Shown here in pieces: positions 36,586 through 46,676 of a DNA stretch of 64,000 nt. The position numbers were made by a program, and so were the translations under genes. Below the pieces are notes generated by a model, which was not told the DNA's origin, ran no database searches, and saw only the letters and a program-made list of their open reading frames with translations. The DNA is from Thiocystis minor (GTDB lineage: Bacteria > Pseudomonadota > Gammaproteobacteria > Chromatiales > Chromatiaceae). Every line of letters starts with the position of its first letter. Positions within the stretch are counted from its first letter, which is position 1. The stretch is taken from positions 1-64,000 of the forward strand of contig NZ_NHSQ01000057.1 of NCBI RefSeq assembly GCF_016653465.1. Reading direction: 5' to 3'.

Positions 36586-37593
36586 TCAGTAGCCGTGCGG
36601 ATTTTTTGACTGCCAGCGCCAGGCGTCGGTCACCATGTCGTCAATCCCATGCTCGGCCTGCCATCCCAATTCAGTCCGCGCCAGGGTAGGATCGGCGTAA
36701 CAGACGGCGATGTCGCCCGCGCGGCGCGCGACGATGTCATAGGGAACTGGCCGCCCGCTCACCCGCTCGAAGGCGGCGACCATCTCCAGCACGCTGTACC
36801 CCTGTCCGGTTCCCAGGTTATGCACCATCACCCCCGGTTGCGACGGGAGCTTGCGCAGGGCCGCGAGATGACCGCGCGCCAGGTCGACGACATGAATATA
36901 GTCGCGCACACCCGTGCCATCGGCCGTCGGATAATCGTTGCCGAACACCCGCAGCCGCGGCAGCTTGCCCACGGCGACTTGAGCGACATAGGGCATCAGA
37001 TTGTTCGGAATTCCGTTGGGATCCTCGCCAATGCGCCCGCTCGGATGGGCGCCGACCGGATTGAAATAGCGCAGGAGCGAGATATTCCAGGCATGGTCCG
37101 AGATAGACAAATCGCGCAGGATCTCCTCGATGAAGAGTTTGGAGCGACCATAGGGATTGGTGGCCAAGAGCGGAAAATCTTCGCGGATCGGCACGCTGGC
37201 GGGATCGCCATAGACGGTCGCCGAGGAGCTGAAAACGAGATTTTTAACCCCGGCCGCCGCCATCGCCTGACAGAGCGAGAGGGTGCCACCAAGATTGTTG
37301 TCGTAGTAATGCAGCGGCATCTCGACCGACTCGCCAACGGCCTTGAGTCCAGCGAAGTGGATCACGGCATCGAAACGGTCTTCGCGCAGGATGGCGTCCA
37401 GGGCTGGACGATCCCGCAGATCGGCCTGCACGAATCCCAGATCCTTGCCGGCGATTCCGCGCACCCGATGCAGCGATTCCTCCTTGCTGTTGCTGAGGTT
37501 GTCGACAACGACGACCCGCATGCCCGCCGCCAGCAGTTCCACGCAGGTGTGGCTACCGATATACCCCGCCCCGCCCGTCACCAGAACCCGCAT
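36586..37593 (-). CDS. galE: UDP-glucose 4-epimerase (GalE)
   Basis: 335 aa short-chain dehydrogenase interconverting UDP-glucose and UDP-galactose for surface polysaccharide. N-terminal NAD motif [27 protein letters not shown] and the catalytic YGRSK (Tyr and Lys of YxxxK, about 147-151); [15 protein letters not shown] is the GalE-specific segment. Full length. It is the first chromosomal gene to the right of the integrated element. Confidence 0.95.
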   Translation of the reverse strand: MRVLVTGGAGYIGSHTCVELLAAGMRVVVVDNLSNSKEESLHRVRGIAGKDLGFVQADLRDRPALDAILREDRFDAVIHFAGLKAVGESVEMPLHYYDNNLGGTLSLCQAMAAAGVKNLVFSSSATVYGDPASVPIREDFPLLATNPYGRSKLFIEEILRDLSISDHAWNISLLRYFNPVGAHPSGRIGEDPNGIPNNLMPYVAQVAVGKLPRLRVFGNDYPTADGTGVRDYIHVVDLARGHLAALRKLPSQPGVMVHNLGTGQGYSVLEMVAAFERVSGRPVPYDIVARRAGDIAVCYADPTLARTELGWQAEHGIDDMVTDAWRWQSKNPHGY

Positions 37594-37639
37594 CGCACCT
37601 CTCCTTATTCTTTGGAATGGAGTTGCTAGTGTAGCCGAA

Positions 37640-38104
37640 TCAGGCGTCCGTCAAGTCTGGCCCGTGAGTCCCTCCGTCGATTCGCAGACGCTGACGCAGA
37701 CGTCTCAGTTGCTCGGGATCGAGCGCGTCGGCGAACAAGGGCAGCACATGGCGGCGCAGCCGCCCGGAGCGAAAATTGAGCACCACCAGGGGCAGGCTCA
37801 CGAAGGTCGCCGGAGACAGGCTCGCCTCGATTTCGGCGCCAGAGTTCAGGGTGAGGAGCCAGTCCCCGTCGGATTGCCACAGCACCGTCCGAATCGACCA
37901 GGGCGCCCGTCTCAGCACATGAACCGCAAAGGCATGGAAGGCGCTAAGTCCCACCAGAATCCATAAAGGATCACGATAGGGATAGATCGGCAGCATGACG
38001 ACGACCGCGCCGGCCAGTCCGTGAGTCAATCCAGTAAAGACGGCCAGTCGCCAGGATCGTCGGGGACGGATCAATAGTGGCGGACGTTCGCGGTGAAACG
38101 CCAC
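37640..38104 (-). CDS. ygfX: YgfX/CptA-like inner-membrane protein
   Basis: 154 aa. Two close hydrophobic segments (about 20-38 and 45-63) near the N-terminus and a cytoplasmic C-terminal part with [16 protein letters not shown], typical of the YgfX family. It directly follows sdhE (6 bp), the conserved partner gene. E. coli YgfX (CptA) was reported to act on cytoskeletal proteins; SdhE also has a flavinylation role, so a toxin-antitoxin reading of the pair is doubtful. Confidence 0.75.
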   Translation of the reverse strand: MAFHRERPPLLIRPRRSWRLAVFTGLTHGLAGAVVVMLPIYPYRDPLWILVGLSAFHAFAVHVLRRAPWSIRTVLWQSDGDWLLTLNSGAEIEASLSPATFVSLPLVVLNFRSGRLRRHVLPLFADALDPEQLRRLRQRLRIDGGTHGPDLTDA

Positions 38105-38110
38105 GCCGGA

Positions 38111-38452
38111 TTACCGTTCGGTCCGAGGCGGCGTCCGCTGGCCGTGCAGCATTGCGTCGGGCGAGGTCGGCCGCTCCCGCGTGACCTCGACGATCCGCCG
38201 GACCAGCTCGCGCAGATCCAGATCCGGGGGATCGGTGCGCGCCATGAACCAATCGCTCAGACAGGTATCCTGCTTGTCGAGCAATCGCCTGAAGGTCAGC
38301 CGCTCCGGCTCGGTCAGATCGCTGTAGCCAAGATCGAGAAAGCGATCCAGCAGATGATCGAGTTCCAGCATCCCGCGTCGACACTGCCAGCGCAGACGAC
38401 GAATTTGCTGATCCGTGGACAGCGAGGAAAGATCCCGCATCTCAGACTCCAT
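38111..38452 (-). CDS. sdhE: FAD assembly factor SdhE
   Basis: 113 aa (alternative start at 38440). The hallmark RRGMLELD (RGxxE motif, about 26-33) lies in a small helical domain; the C-terminal ~25 residues (TSPDAMLHGQRTPPRTER) extend the usual 85-90 aa protein. SdhE promotes covalent FAD attachment to succinate dehydrogenase and related flavoproteins. Paired with ygfX downstream; its start overlaps the end of the truncated kinase gene by 11 bp. Confidence 0.87.
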   Translation of the reverse strand: MESEMRDLSSLSTDQQIRRLRWQCRRGMLELDHLLDRFLDLGYSDLTEPERLTFRRLLDKQDTCLSDWFMARTDPPDLDLRELVRRIVEVTRERPTSPDAMLHGQRTPPRTER

Positions 38453-38984
38453 GCTGTTCGCCGATCTTCTGTTCCAGTCTGGCTAGATCATGCACCACCC
38501 CGCTGCCGAAACTCAAGCGAAGACCGGATACCGGGTCGAACTTAAGCAGGCTGGCCTCATCGCGTCGATGCCCCATCCGCGATTGGATCCGCGTGTCCAG
38601 CCTACCCTCCGCCACGGCTCCCAAGGCCCAGCGCAGGTTGCGAACCGGCTTGGCGAAGTACCAGGCAAGCAAGGCACTGGCCGACAGACAGCCGAGCAGG
38701 ATGGCGAGCATCGGCAGATAGGGTGGTGGCGGTCCATGACCCGACGGTGGTGGACCAAAGCCCGGAACCCCAGGGGGCGGACCGGTTGGCGGGCCAAGCT
38801 CCCATCGGACACCGGACTCGGGATCGACCATCCGCCAGTCATCGGGCAGGAAGCGGGGAGGCGGCTCTGGCGGTCGCGGCGACCAGGAGCCATCGACGAT
38901 GGCGATCGTCAGGAACAACGCAATCGCTGCGAGCCCCTGCGCCAGCAGAAAGGCGAGAAAAAACTTCCAGAACAGGCGTCCCAT
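38442..38984 (-). pseudogene. Truncated sensor histidine kinase (sensor and HAMP only)
   Basis: 180 aa from ATG 38984 (MGRLFWKFFLAFLLAQGLAA). Two TM segments flank a Pro-rich periplasmic loop (PPTGPPPGVPGFGPPP), then a HAMP start (AKPVRNLRWALGAVAEGRLD). At GHRRDE, where HAMP helix 2 should begin, the sequence switches to unrelated residues and ends 36 codons later. HisKA and ATPase domains are missing, so it cannot autophosphorylate. No continuation is found in other frames, which points to deletion. The residual protein may still be made. Confidence 0.65.
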
Positions 38985-39155
38985 CGCGGGGGGTATTCCC
39001 GAATCAACTGATCGCCCTGGCCACGGACACTCTGGATCCAGGCGCGGCCATCCGTTTTGTGAATCGTTTTTTACAACGTATCTGGCATAGCATCTGGTGT
39101 TCGTGCAACGGTTCCATCTCACCGGAGCCATCAAGCGTCCGGATATTGACGCGAT

Positions 39156-40280
39156 TTAAACGAACTCACGACTGATGCGGCGCAATCGGTCTAAGGAGTC
39201 CTGGAGAGGAATGATGACAGGCGCAAGCTTGCGGCGCATGAGACTGCCGAGCGTGGTGGAGTCAGGCAGGATCGGCCGAATCAGGCCATACCCCACACCA
39301 GAGAGGAACCGCATGGCCGCGATTTCGGAGGCGAGGAGTGGCTCCTGCAGCAGAATCTTGGCGACATCAAGGTAGGCTCTATCCGGGTTGGCGAACCGCG
39401 TGGCATCCGCCAGCAGATCGTCGATCGCGAGATCGGGGTCGCCAGCCGGCCGCAGCACGGCGAAATACTCGCGCAGACAGACGAAGGTCGCGAGCACGAC
39501 ATCCTGACTGGGCGGCTTGGCCAGCACGGCCGCAACCGTCTTAAGGAACGCCTGTCCGCGCTCCGAGTAGACCCGCTGGAGCAGCACCGCGACAGCATCG
39601 CCCTGCCCCGCCAGGTCATGGACGGCTCCGGCGAGCGCACGCGCGGGAGCTGGTTCCGGCAGATCGTCCGGCAATGCCTGGAGAAATCCAACCAGATAAG
39701 ATGGCTTGCGCGCGGCTTTACGCCAGAGGTCGCCGCGCCCTTCGCGGTCGAGCAATCCCGGCTGCAACACCAGCCGAACCGATTCGACGATCGCCTCGCT
39801 CTCCGTCTCGAAGGGCAGATATTCGATCAGATACTCCGCGAGAACCTGGCCCATGGCGCTTCGGGCGACGGCGAGATTGGAGAGCATGCGCCGCGCATTG
39901 CCGGCGTCTTCCATGGCCCACCAGGCGCGCCGCGCCAGTTCGTCGGTTAGGCCCGGGGCGCAGACGGCGGCGACCACGGCCTCTGGCTCGCCGAGCAGCA
40001 ACAGTTGCGCGAGGCTTTCGTCGCGCATCTGGCCCATCCGGGTCCAGCGTTGCAGATAGATAGGGTAACCGCCGGGGGAGCCCAGGACATGGCCGGAGAG
40101 CAGTTCCCTGACCCGGCGCAGATACTGATCCGCGCGAGTATTGGGATTCAGTCGGATGGTGACTTCGCCCTGAACACCAAGGCTCTGAACAATCATCCGG
40201 CTCTCGTCGATACGGATCGCCTGCGGTTGATTGGCAAGCAGGACGTTGAGCCTGAGAGTATCCTCGGGACTGAGATCCAT
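39156..40280 (-). CDS. dsrS: DsrS-like protein
   Basis: 374 aa, no signal peptide or TM segment, largely helical. No catalytic motif is visible. I assign DsrS from its size (about 41 kDa), cytoplasmic character and position directly after a DsrR-like gene, the order dsrR-dsrS at the end of the Allochromatium vinosum dsr cluster. DsrS has no defined biochemical activity but contributes to oxidation of stored sulfur. The assignment is by context and resemblance and needs a database comparison. Confidence 0.55.
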   Translation of the reverse strand: MDLSPEDTLRLNVLLANQPQAIRIDESRMIVQSLGVQGEVTIRLNPNTRADQYLRRVRELLSGHVLGSPGGYPIYLQRWTRMGQMRDESLAQLLLLGEPEAVVAAVCAPGLTDELARRAWWAMEDAGNARRMLSNLAVARSAMGQVLAEYLIEYLPFETESEAIVESVRLVLQPGLLDREGRGDLWRKAARKPSYLVGFLQALPDDLPEPAPARALAGAVHDLAGQGDAVAVLLQRVYSERGQAFLKTVAAVLAKPPSQDVVLATFVCLREYFAVLRPAGDPDLAIDDLLADATRFANPDRAYLDVAKILLQEPLLASEIAAMRFLSGVGYGLIRPILPDSTTLGSLMRRKLAPVIIPLQDSLDRLRRISREFV

Positions 40281-40319
40281 CGAATCAAGACGCCCTTGCT
40301 GATGGGGAAGCGAGCATCG

Positions 40320-40634
40320 CTAATCCTCGATCGGCGGCTTATAGTTCGGGTCTTTCGGGTTGAGAAAGATGAAATGGAACTGGCCCGGTTCAATTTCGAC
40401 AAAATCCATGGTCGCTTGATCCAGTAGCGGAACCTGCTCGGGCGTCATGACGATATCGATACCCTCACAGGTCATCCGAATGTCATCCTCGGTCAGTTCG
40501 TCGAACCCCATGCGATAGTCGATACTGCCATCCGGCTGCTGGGCAGCAGCCAAGCGCAACGACATACCCTCGGTGCCACCCTGATTCGCCGCCTTGATAA
40601 CCTGTTCGGCGGCTGCTGCTGTGAGTTTGAACAT
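40320..40634 (-). CDS. dsrR: DsrR-like A-type scaffold homologue lacking cluster cysteines
   Basis: 104 aa IscA/SufA/ErpA fold: MFKLTAAAAEQVIKAANQGG, MSLRLAAAQQPDGSIDYRMG, and a C-terminal QFHFIFLNPKDPNYKPP. True A-type carriers have three conserved Cys, two in a C-terminal CGCG-like motif. Here the only Cys is in MTCEGID, so Fe-S binding is unlikely. That loss is the known hallmark of DsrR, implicated in post-transcriptional control of the dsr system. 39 bp upstream of dsrS on the same strand. Confidence 0.72.
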   Translation of the reverse strand: MFKLTAAAAEQVIKAANQGGTEGMSLRLAAAQQPDGSIDYRMGFDELTEDDIRMTCEGIDIVMTPEQVPLLDQATMDFVEIEPGQFHFIFLNPKDPNYKPPIED

Positions 40635-40850
40635 CTCGGACCTTTACTTGTTGGCTATCCGCTTTGGAACTGTCACAAGTTTAAACCTTATGATGTCGGT
40701 TTTGGACAGCGTCGCTTACTCGGCATGTCCTCGGTCAACGATCCTGGTCATGTCGACTGTCCAGATTGACGCCAGGCAACAAGCTAGCGAACCGGCCGGT
40801 TAGGCATTGGCGAAAAAGCCTTCATGAAACGCAACCATGCTCTCGATGCG

Positions 40851-41600
40851 CTATACACCCAGTTCATTCCGGGCACCGTACCAGCGTTGATAGAGTTCGC
40901 GGCTTTTCAGCGGACGCTCGCCCAGATAGGGCGTCAGTATCCCGCGCAGCAGGATCCGCGCCTCCCGTCGCTGCGCGAGATCCAGATCCTCGCCCCGCGT
41001 TAGGGCCAGCAGCGTCGCGCCGGACAGCACCGGCCCCGTCTCGACCGCCGCCGCCCGGCGCAATCCCCGTTCCGCCTCGTAACGATAAGACCGCTCCGCC
41101 AGCACGGGTTCCCGCCCGCCCGCCTCCCGATCCAGCGTCGGACCATAGCCCAATTCGTCCAGCAGACGCAGCTCGAACCGACGCAGCAGCGTCTCAAGCT
41201 CGACTCCCTCGGCCAGACGCGCGAGCGCGTCCTGATAGAAGGCGAAAAGCGGGTCATGCGAATCGTGCCGGGCGAGCAGGCGAACCAGCAGTTCATTGAG
41301 ATAAAAACCACCCAGCAGGGCACGCCCCTGAAGTGCCATCGGGCGACCCGCGCCCTCGCTGCGGGTCAGGGTACGGACCTCGCCGCGCCCGACCGCCCCA
41401 AGCCATAAGGGTTGAAAAGGTTGCAGCAGCGCACTCGCCGGATTGCGCGGCCGACGCGCACCCTTGGCGATCACGGCAAAGCGCCCTACCCCGATCCCGA
41501 AGACCTCCAGCAGCAGACTGGTATTGGTATAGTCGCGCCGGTGCAGCACAAACGCCTGGAACAGTCCATCCCGAGTACGCGCGGGTGCAAGTCCGGTCAT
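40851..41600 (-). CDS. recO: DNA repair protein RecO
   Basis: 249 aa. RecO loads RecA at gaps with RecF and RecR. N-terminal OB fold (AFVLHRRDYTNTSLLLEVF, GRFAVIAKGARRP) and the helical domain with LLGGFYLNELLVRLLARHD and LLRRFELRLLDELGYGP. The C-terminal zinc-binding cysteines found in some RecO proteins are absent, which is common in gammaproteobacteria. Follows era by 42 bp in the usual rnc-era-recO order. Confidence 0.92.
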   Translation of the reverse strand: MTGLAPARTRDGLFQAFVLHRRDYTNTSLLLEVFGIGVGRFAVIAKGARRPRNPASALLQPFQPLWLGAVGRGEVRTLTRSEGAGRPMALQGRALLGGFYLNELLVRLLARHDSHDPLFAFYQDALARLAEGVELETLLRRFELRLLDELGYGPTLDREAGGREPVLAERSYRYEAERGLRRAAAVETGPVLSGATLLALTRGEDLDLAQRREARILLRGILTPYLGERPLKSRELYQRWYGARNELGV

Positions 41601-41642
41601 GTCATTCGATCGCTGACAACTGAAAACCGACCACTGAAAACG

Positions 41643-42578
41643 TTATTGGTCTTCGCGATACCCAAGACTGGCGATGGCCGCCTCGTCGCTCGACCAGCTC
41701 TTCTTGATCTTGACCCAGACTTCCAGATGCACCGGGCAGTCGAACAGCTTCTGCATCTCCTGGCGGGCCTGGCTGGCCGCGGCCTTGAGCGCCTCGCCTT
41801 GCTTGCCGATGATGATCGCTTTTTGACTCGCGCGCTCCACCCAAATCAGCGCATGGATCTGATAGCGTCCGTCCACCTGCTCGAAGCGTTCGATCTCGAC
41901 CGATGTCCGATACGGGAGTTCCTCCCCATAACGCTGCATCAACTGCTCGCGTACCAGTTCGGCGGCGAAAAAGCGTTCGGAACGGTCGGTGAGCTGATCT
42001 TCCGGAAACAGCGGTTCGCCCTTTGGCAGGGCCGCCAGCACCGCCTGCTCCAACGCCTCGACCTGATCCCCATGGGTCGCGGAAACTGGGATCAGGGCCA
42101 CAAAATCATGACGCTTGGACAGGATTTGCAGATAGGGGAGCAACGCCTGCTTGTCAGCCACCCGATCGACCTTGTTGACCACCGCGATCACTGGCACGCC
42201 GGCCAGGGCGACCGCCTCCAGCGCCTTGGCGTCTTCCTCGGTCCAGCGCAGCGCCTCGACGACCAGCAGGGCCAGATTGGTGTCGCTGAGCGTCGTGCGC
42301 GCGGCGCGATTCAGATAGCGGTTGAGCGCGCTGCCGCCGCGCTGATGGATACCGGGCGTGTCGACGAACAGGATCTGACCCTCGGGACGGGTTTTGATGC
42401 CGAGGATGGAGTGGCGCGTGGTCTGGGCCTTGTGGGAGGTAATGGCCAGTTTCTGTCCAAGGATGCGATTGAGCAGCGTCGATTTACCCACATTGGGACG
42501 GCCGACGATGGCCACATAGCCGCAATGTCCGGGCGCGGCGTCGGCGACACTCTCGTCCGGCATCTTTTGGTCGGTCAT
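41643..42578 (-). CDS. era: GTPase Era
   Basis: 311 aa from ATG 42578, in a 4-bp ATGA overlap with rnc; longer readings extend into rnc. GTPase motifs G1 GRPNVGKST, G3 DTPGIH and G4 NKVD, and a C-terminal KH domain (about 210-295) with WVERASQKAIIIGKQGEALK. Era binds 16S rRNA near its 3' end during 30S assembly. Slightly N-terminally extended relative to E. coli. Confidence 0.96.
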   Translation of the reverse strand: MTDQKMPDESVADAAPGHCGYVAIVGRPNVGKSTLLNRILGQKLAITSHKAQTTRHSILGIKTRPEGQILFVDTPGIHQRGGSALNRYLNRAARTTLSDTNLALLVVEALRWTEEDAKALEAVALAGVPVIAVVNKVDRVADKQALLPYLQILSKRHDFVALIPVSATHGDQVEALEQAVLAALPKGEPLFPEDQLTDRSERFFAAELVREQLMQRYGEELPYRTSVEIERFEQVDGRYQIHALIWVERASQKAIIIGKQGEALKAAASQARQEMQKLFDCPVHLEVWVKIKKSWSSDEAAIASLGYREDQ

Positions 42579-43249
42579 TTTTCGATTTGCTCCAACATGG
42601 CCTGGGCGGCCGACTGTTCGGCGCGCCGACGGCTGCTGCCCGTGCCGAAAGCGCACAGATTCCTGTCGGTCAACAGACAACTGACGGTAAAGATCTGATC
42701 GTGCTGATCGCCGCCGATCTCGGTCACGACATAGTCAGGCAGGGGCCACTTGCGCGACTGCAACCACTCCTGGAGACGGGTTTTGGGATCCTTGCCCGAC
42801 TGCGCCGCGCTGGTGTCGTCGAGCCGCTCGGCGAACAGTCTCATGACCACGGTTTGCGTGGCCGCGAAACCGGCATCCAGATAGACGGCGCCCAGCACGG
42901 CCTCCAGCGCATCCGCCAGAATGGAATCGCGCGCATGGCCGCCGGTGCGCAACTCGCCCGCACCCAGCCTCAAATAATCGCCAAGGCGCAGACCGCGCGC
43001 CAGCCCGGCCAACGATTCGCGTTTCACCAGCGAGGCCCGCATGCGACTCAGGGTGCCCTCGTCAGCCTCGGGAAAACGCTCCCAAAGCACCTCGGCGATC
43101 AGGAAACCGATCAGGGCATCGCCGAGAAATTCCAGTCTTTCGTTGTTGAACGCCCCCGCGCTACGGTGCGTCAGTCCCTGTTCAAGCAGGTCTTCGCGTT
43201 TGAACGAATGCCCCAGGGCAAGCGCCAGACGGCGCGGATCCGCATTCAC
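42575..43249 (-). CDS. rnc: Ribonuclease III
   Basis: 224 aa. Catalytic signature NERLEFLGDALIG (E40 and D44) and ADALEAVLGAVYLD supply the metal ligands; the C-terminal dsRNA-binding domain ends with GSSRRRAEQSAAQAMLEQIE. Processes rRNA precursors and structured mRNA. Overlaps era by 4 bp and the preceding DUF4845 gene by 4 bp, so all three are translationally coupled. Confidence 0.96.
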   Translation of the reverse strand: MNADPRRLALALGHSFKREDLLEQGLTHRSAGAFNNERLEFLGDALIGFLIAEVLWERFPEADEGTLSRMRASLVKRESLAGLARGLRLGDYLRLGAGELRTGGHARDSILADALEAVLGAVYLDAGFAATQTVVMRLFAERLDDTSAAQSGKDPKTRLQEWLQSRKWPLPDYVVTEIGGDQHDQIFTVSCLLTDRNLCAFGTGSSRRRAEQSAAQAMLEQIEK

Positions 43250-43635
43250 TGGGTCTTCACATCCACCTGGTAAGTGAACATCGCGACAGCATCGACATTG
43301 AAAAAGAGATGCACGCGCTGTTCGTAGTTGACCGTCACCTGATAGGTATTCTGTTCCAGCTTTTTGATGTCGAAATCCTTGGTGGTGATATTGGCCACGC
43401 TGTTGACATCCATGCGCTTGCCGATCGTATCGGCGATCCCGCGCGCTCCGCCCTGAAGGGTCTCGGATTGCTCGGCCACGCCGGTCATGATAGAGCGGAT
43501 GGTCCAGAAGTTGAGATAGAGCGGTCCGAGCTTCAACAGGAGCGTCATGAAAAAGGCGATCAGCCCTATGGTAAAGATGATGCCGAGCATCCCCATGCCG
43601 CGCTGGCGCGAACCGAACCCAGACATTTTGCGCAT
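43246..43635 (-). CDS. DUF4845 small membrane protein
   Basis: 129 aa. A basic N-terminus (GSRQRGMGMLG) then one transmembrane helix (GIIFTIGLIAFFMTLLLKLG, about 16-35) and a periplasmic domain ending VHLFFNVDAVAMFTYQVDVK. The DUF4845 family is found between lepB and rnc in many proteobacteria, as here, and resembles type IV pilin-like N-termini. Function unknown. Confidence 0.85.
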   Translation of the reverse strand: MRKMSGFGSRQRGMGMLGIIFTIGLIAFFMTLLLKLGPLYLNFWTIRSIMTGVAEQSETLQGGARGIADTIGKRMDVNSVANITTKDFDIKKLEQNTYQVTVNYEQRVHLFFNVDAVAMFTYQVDVKTQ

Positions 43636-43660
43636 TACAGATCTCTCCTAAGGACGCGGT

Positions 43661-44503
43661 TTAGTGAATTCCATCGCCCAGACGCGACCAGGCGATCGGC
43701 AGGCCGTCGCGCGCCCCATCCCAATGCATCCAGATCGCGAAGGCTTTACCGACTAGATTCGCGTCCGGCACGAACCCCCAGCACCGGCTGTCGTTGCTGT
43801 TGTCGCGATTGTCGCCCATCACAAAATAGTGCCCCGGCGGAACCCGGATCGAACCGAGCGCCAGCTTCTGACAGCCAAAAGGCAGATTCGGTGCGTTGGA
43901 GCGGGTCAGGATCCGATGTTCGACCCCGTCCAGACTCTCCAGGGCCTCGCGCGCGCCGGTCATTTCGATCCCGGAACCCTCGCCCGAGAAAGCGCCGATC
44001 GGCAGTTGGCCCATGGGTTCGCCATTCACGAAGACGGTCTTGTTCCGATAATCGATCTCGTCGCCCGGCAGACCGATCACGCGCTTGATGTAGTCGGTCG
44101 TGGGATCCAGGGGAAATTTGAACACGAGCACATCGCCGCGCTGGGGCTCGCCGAGTTCGATGAATTTGCGATTCAGCACCGGCAGCCGCAGACCGTAGGC
44201 AAATTTGTTGACCAGGATGAAATCGCCAGTCAAAAGGGTCGGCATCATCGAATTGGACGGAATCCGGAATGGCTCCACCAGAAAGGAGCGCAGGATCAGA
44301 ACCGCGAAAATGACCGGGAAAAATGAGCGCGCGTATTCGACCAGGATCGGCTCGCGATAGCCGAATTTGCCCTCCTCGACCTGTGCGCCGGCGGCATCGG
44401 CCAACCGACGCCGGCGCGGCGCGAACAGCAGCGCATCGATCAGCCAGATACCACCGGTCAGGACCGATGCCAGGACGAGAAAAGCGGGGAAATCAAACGT
44501 CAT
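43661..44503 (-). CDS. lepB: Signal peptidase I (LepB)
   Basis: 280 aa inner-membrane protease that cleaves Sec and Tat signal peptides. Two N-terminal TM segments; catalytic Ser85 in IPSNSMMPTL and general base Lys141 in DYIKRVIGLPGDEI; C-terminal FVMGDNRDNSNDSRCWGFV is family box E. Positioned between lepA and rnc as in most gammaproteobacteria. No irregularity. Confidence 0.96.
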   Translation of the reverse strand: MTFDFPAFLVLASVLTGGIWLIDALLFAPRRRRLADAAGAQVEEGKFGYREPILVEYARSFFPVIFAVLILRSFLVEPFRIPSNSMMPTLLTGDFILVNKFAYGLRLPVLNRKFIELGEPQRGDVLVFKFPLDPTTDYIKRVIGLPGDEIDYRNKTVFVNGEPMGQLPIGAFSGEGSGIEMTGAREALESLDGVEHRILTRSNAPNLPFGCQKLALGSIRVPPGHYFVMGDNRDNSNDSRCWGFVPDANLVGKAFAIWMHWDGARDGLPIAWSRLGDGIH

Positions 44504-44620
44504 TAGGAATCCTTATGGTGTTTTCGGCCGTATCACTTGAAACCGCGCCCCGAACGAAATGCGTCATGTTCATTTTATGTCGGGTTCTAAGGGCTTTTTC
44601 GGCCTCCGTGGAGACGCGGT

Positions 44621-46423
44621 TTAATTATCCTTGCCGACTTGCAGCACGGCAAGAAAGGCTTCTTGCGGGATATCCACTTTGCCGACCTGCTTCATGCGCT
44701 TCTTGCCTGCCTTCTGCTTCTCCAGCAGCTTGCGCTTGCGGGTCGCGTCGCCGCCGTAACATTTCGCGGTCACGTTCTTGCGCAAAGGCTTGACCGTGGT
44801 GCGGGCGATGATCTTGGATCCGATGGCAGCCTGGATCGCGACCTCGAACATCTGGCGCGGGATGAGATCCTTCATGCGGACGGTCACGTCATGGCCGCGC
44901 GCCTGCGAAACGGCGCGGTGCACGATGGAGGACAGCGAGTCAACCTTGTCGCCATTGATGAGGATATCCAGCTTGACCAGATCGGACGTCTGGAAACGCT
45001 TGAATTCGTATTCAAAAGAGGCAAAGCCCCGGCTGCACGACTTGAGCCGGTCGAAAAAGTCGAGCACCACCTCGCTCAACGGCAGTTCATAGGTCGCCTG
45101 CACCTGACCGCCCAGATACTGAAGCTGCTTCTGAACGCCGCGCTTCTCGATACAGAGATTGATGACCGCGCCCAGATAGTCCTGCGGCACCAGGATATGG
45201 GCCTCGATGATCGGCTCGCGCACCTCGCTGAACTTGCCCGGCTCGGGCAGGTTGGCGGGATTGTCGATCTTGATCAGTTCGCCGTCGCTGCGCAGCACCT
45301 CGTAGACCACCGTCGGGGCGGTGGTGATGAGATCGAGATCGTATTCGCGTTCGAGACGTTCCTGGATGATTTCCATGTGCAGCATCCCAAGGAAGCCGCA
45401 GCGAAAACCGAACCCGAGCGCCTGCGACACCTCGGGCTCGTAATGCAGCGCGGCATCGTTGAGCCGCAGCTTGGCGAGCGCCTCGCGTAGATCCTCGTAG
45501 TCGTCCGAGATCACCGTGTAGAGCCCGGCGAACACCCGCGGACGCATCTCCTTGAAACCGGGGAGCTTGGGCGCCGGGTGGTCGGGGCGGGTGATGGTAT
45601 CGCCCACCGGCGCGCCGTCGATCTCCTTGATGCCGGCGACCATGTAACCGACCTCGCCAGCGCTCAGGACGTCGCGCTCGGTCTTCTTGGGGGTGAAGAC
45701 ACCGACCCCGTCGACCTGCTGAGTACGACCGGTCGACATGATCAGGATCTTATCGCGCCGACGCATCTCGCCATTCATGACCCGCACCAGCGACACCACG
45801 CCCACATAGGGATCGAACCAGGAGTCGATGATCAGCGCCTGCAGCGGCGCCTTGGGGTCGCCGGTCGGCGCGGGAATGTGCTCGACCAGCGCCTCCAGCA
45901 GATCCGGGATACCCTCGCCGGTCTTGGCGCTGACACGCAGCGCATGCTCGGCATCCAGACCGATGATTTCCTCGATTTCCCGGATCACCCGTTCCGGCTC
46001 GGCGGACGGCAGGTCGATCTTGTTCAGGACCGGCAGCACCTCCAGCCCCTGTTCGATGGCGGTATAACAGTTGGCGACGCTCTGCGCCTCGACGCCCTGG
46101 GCGGCATCGACCACCAGCAGCGCGCCCTCGCAGGCGGCTAGCGAGCGCGAGACCTCATAGGAGAAATCCACATGCCCCGGCGTGTCGATGAAATTCAACT
46201 GATAGGTCTCGCCATTGCGGGCCAGATAGTCGAGCGTCACGCTCTGCGCCTTGATGGTGATCCCGCGCTCGCGCTCCAGATCCATGGAGTCCAGCACCTG
46301 GCTGGACATCTCGCGGTCGGTCAGCGCGCCGCTGAGCTGGATGAAACGGTCGGCAATGGTCGATTTTCCGTGATCGATATGGGCGATGATCGAAAAATTG
46401 CGGATATGGCTGATGTCGGTCAT
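44621..46423 (-). CDS. lepA: Elongation factor 4 (LepA)
   Basis: 600 aa translational GTPase. G1 AHIDHGKST, effector region [21 protein letters not shown]3 DTPGHVDF and G4 NKIDLP; EF-G-like domains II, III and V; then the LepA-specific C-terminus with [20 protein letters not shown]. Proposed to act in ribosome assembly or back-translocation. About 117 bp upstream of lepB. Confidence 0.97.
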   Translation of the reverse strand: MTDISHIRNFSIIAHIDHGKSTIADRFIQLSGALTDREMSSQVLDSMDLERERGITIKAQSVTLDYLARNGETYQLNFIDTPGHVDFSYEVSRSLAACEGALLVVDAAQGVEAQSVANCYTAIEQGLEVLPVLNKIDLPSAEPERVIREIEEIIGLDAEHALRVSAKTGEGIPDLLEALVEHIPAPTGDPKAPLQALIIDSWFDPYVGVVSLVRVMNGEMRRRDKILIMSTGRTQQVDGVGVFTPKKTERDVLSAGEVGYMVAGIKEIDGAPVGDTITRPDHPAPKLPGFKEMRPRVFAGLYTVISDDYEDLREALAKLRLNDAALHYEPEVSQALGFGFRCGFLGMLHMEIIQERLEREYDLDLITTAPTVVYEVLRSDGELIKIDNPANLPEPGKFSEVREPIIEAHILVPQDYLGAVINLCIEKRGVQKQLQYLGGQVQATYELPLSEVVLDFFDRLKSCSRGFASFEYEFKRFQTSDLVKLDILINGDKVDSLSSIVHRAVSQARGHDVTVRMKDLIPRQMFEVAIQAAIGSKIIARTTVKPLRKNVTAKCYGGDATRKRKLLEKQKAGKKRMKQVGKVDIPQEAFLAVLQVGKDN

Positions 46424-46676
46424 CGAGAATCTGGACGCCGGGGGCTAATAAATGCGATGGGGACAGGGGTCCATGACAGAGGGTCGGGACGACGCCAACC
46501 AGGGGCGCTGGCGGCGACCGAGGCCACCGGCCACCTCACGAACGAACCTGCACGGGAAACCGCGTCATAGTAACAGACCTGAGCGGATCGGCGCACCGAT
46601 CCGTTTGGCTACTGGCTCTGGCTACTCAGCGACGGACGACGCACCGATCCCGCCAGGTCTCCGCTTCTGGCCGGCG

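Noticed and set aside
37497-37520. GTTGTCGACAACGACG inside galE as a third hexamer hairpin
   Set aside because: It is short, lies within conserved GalE coding sequence and lacks the array structure.
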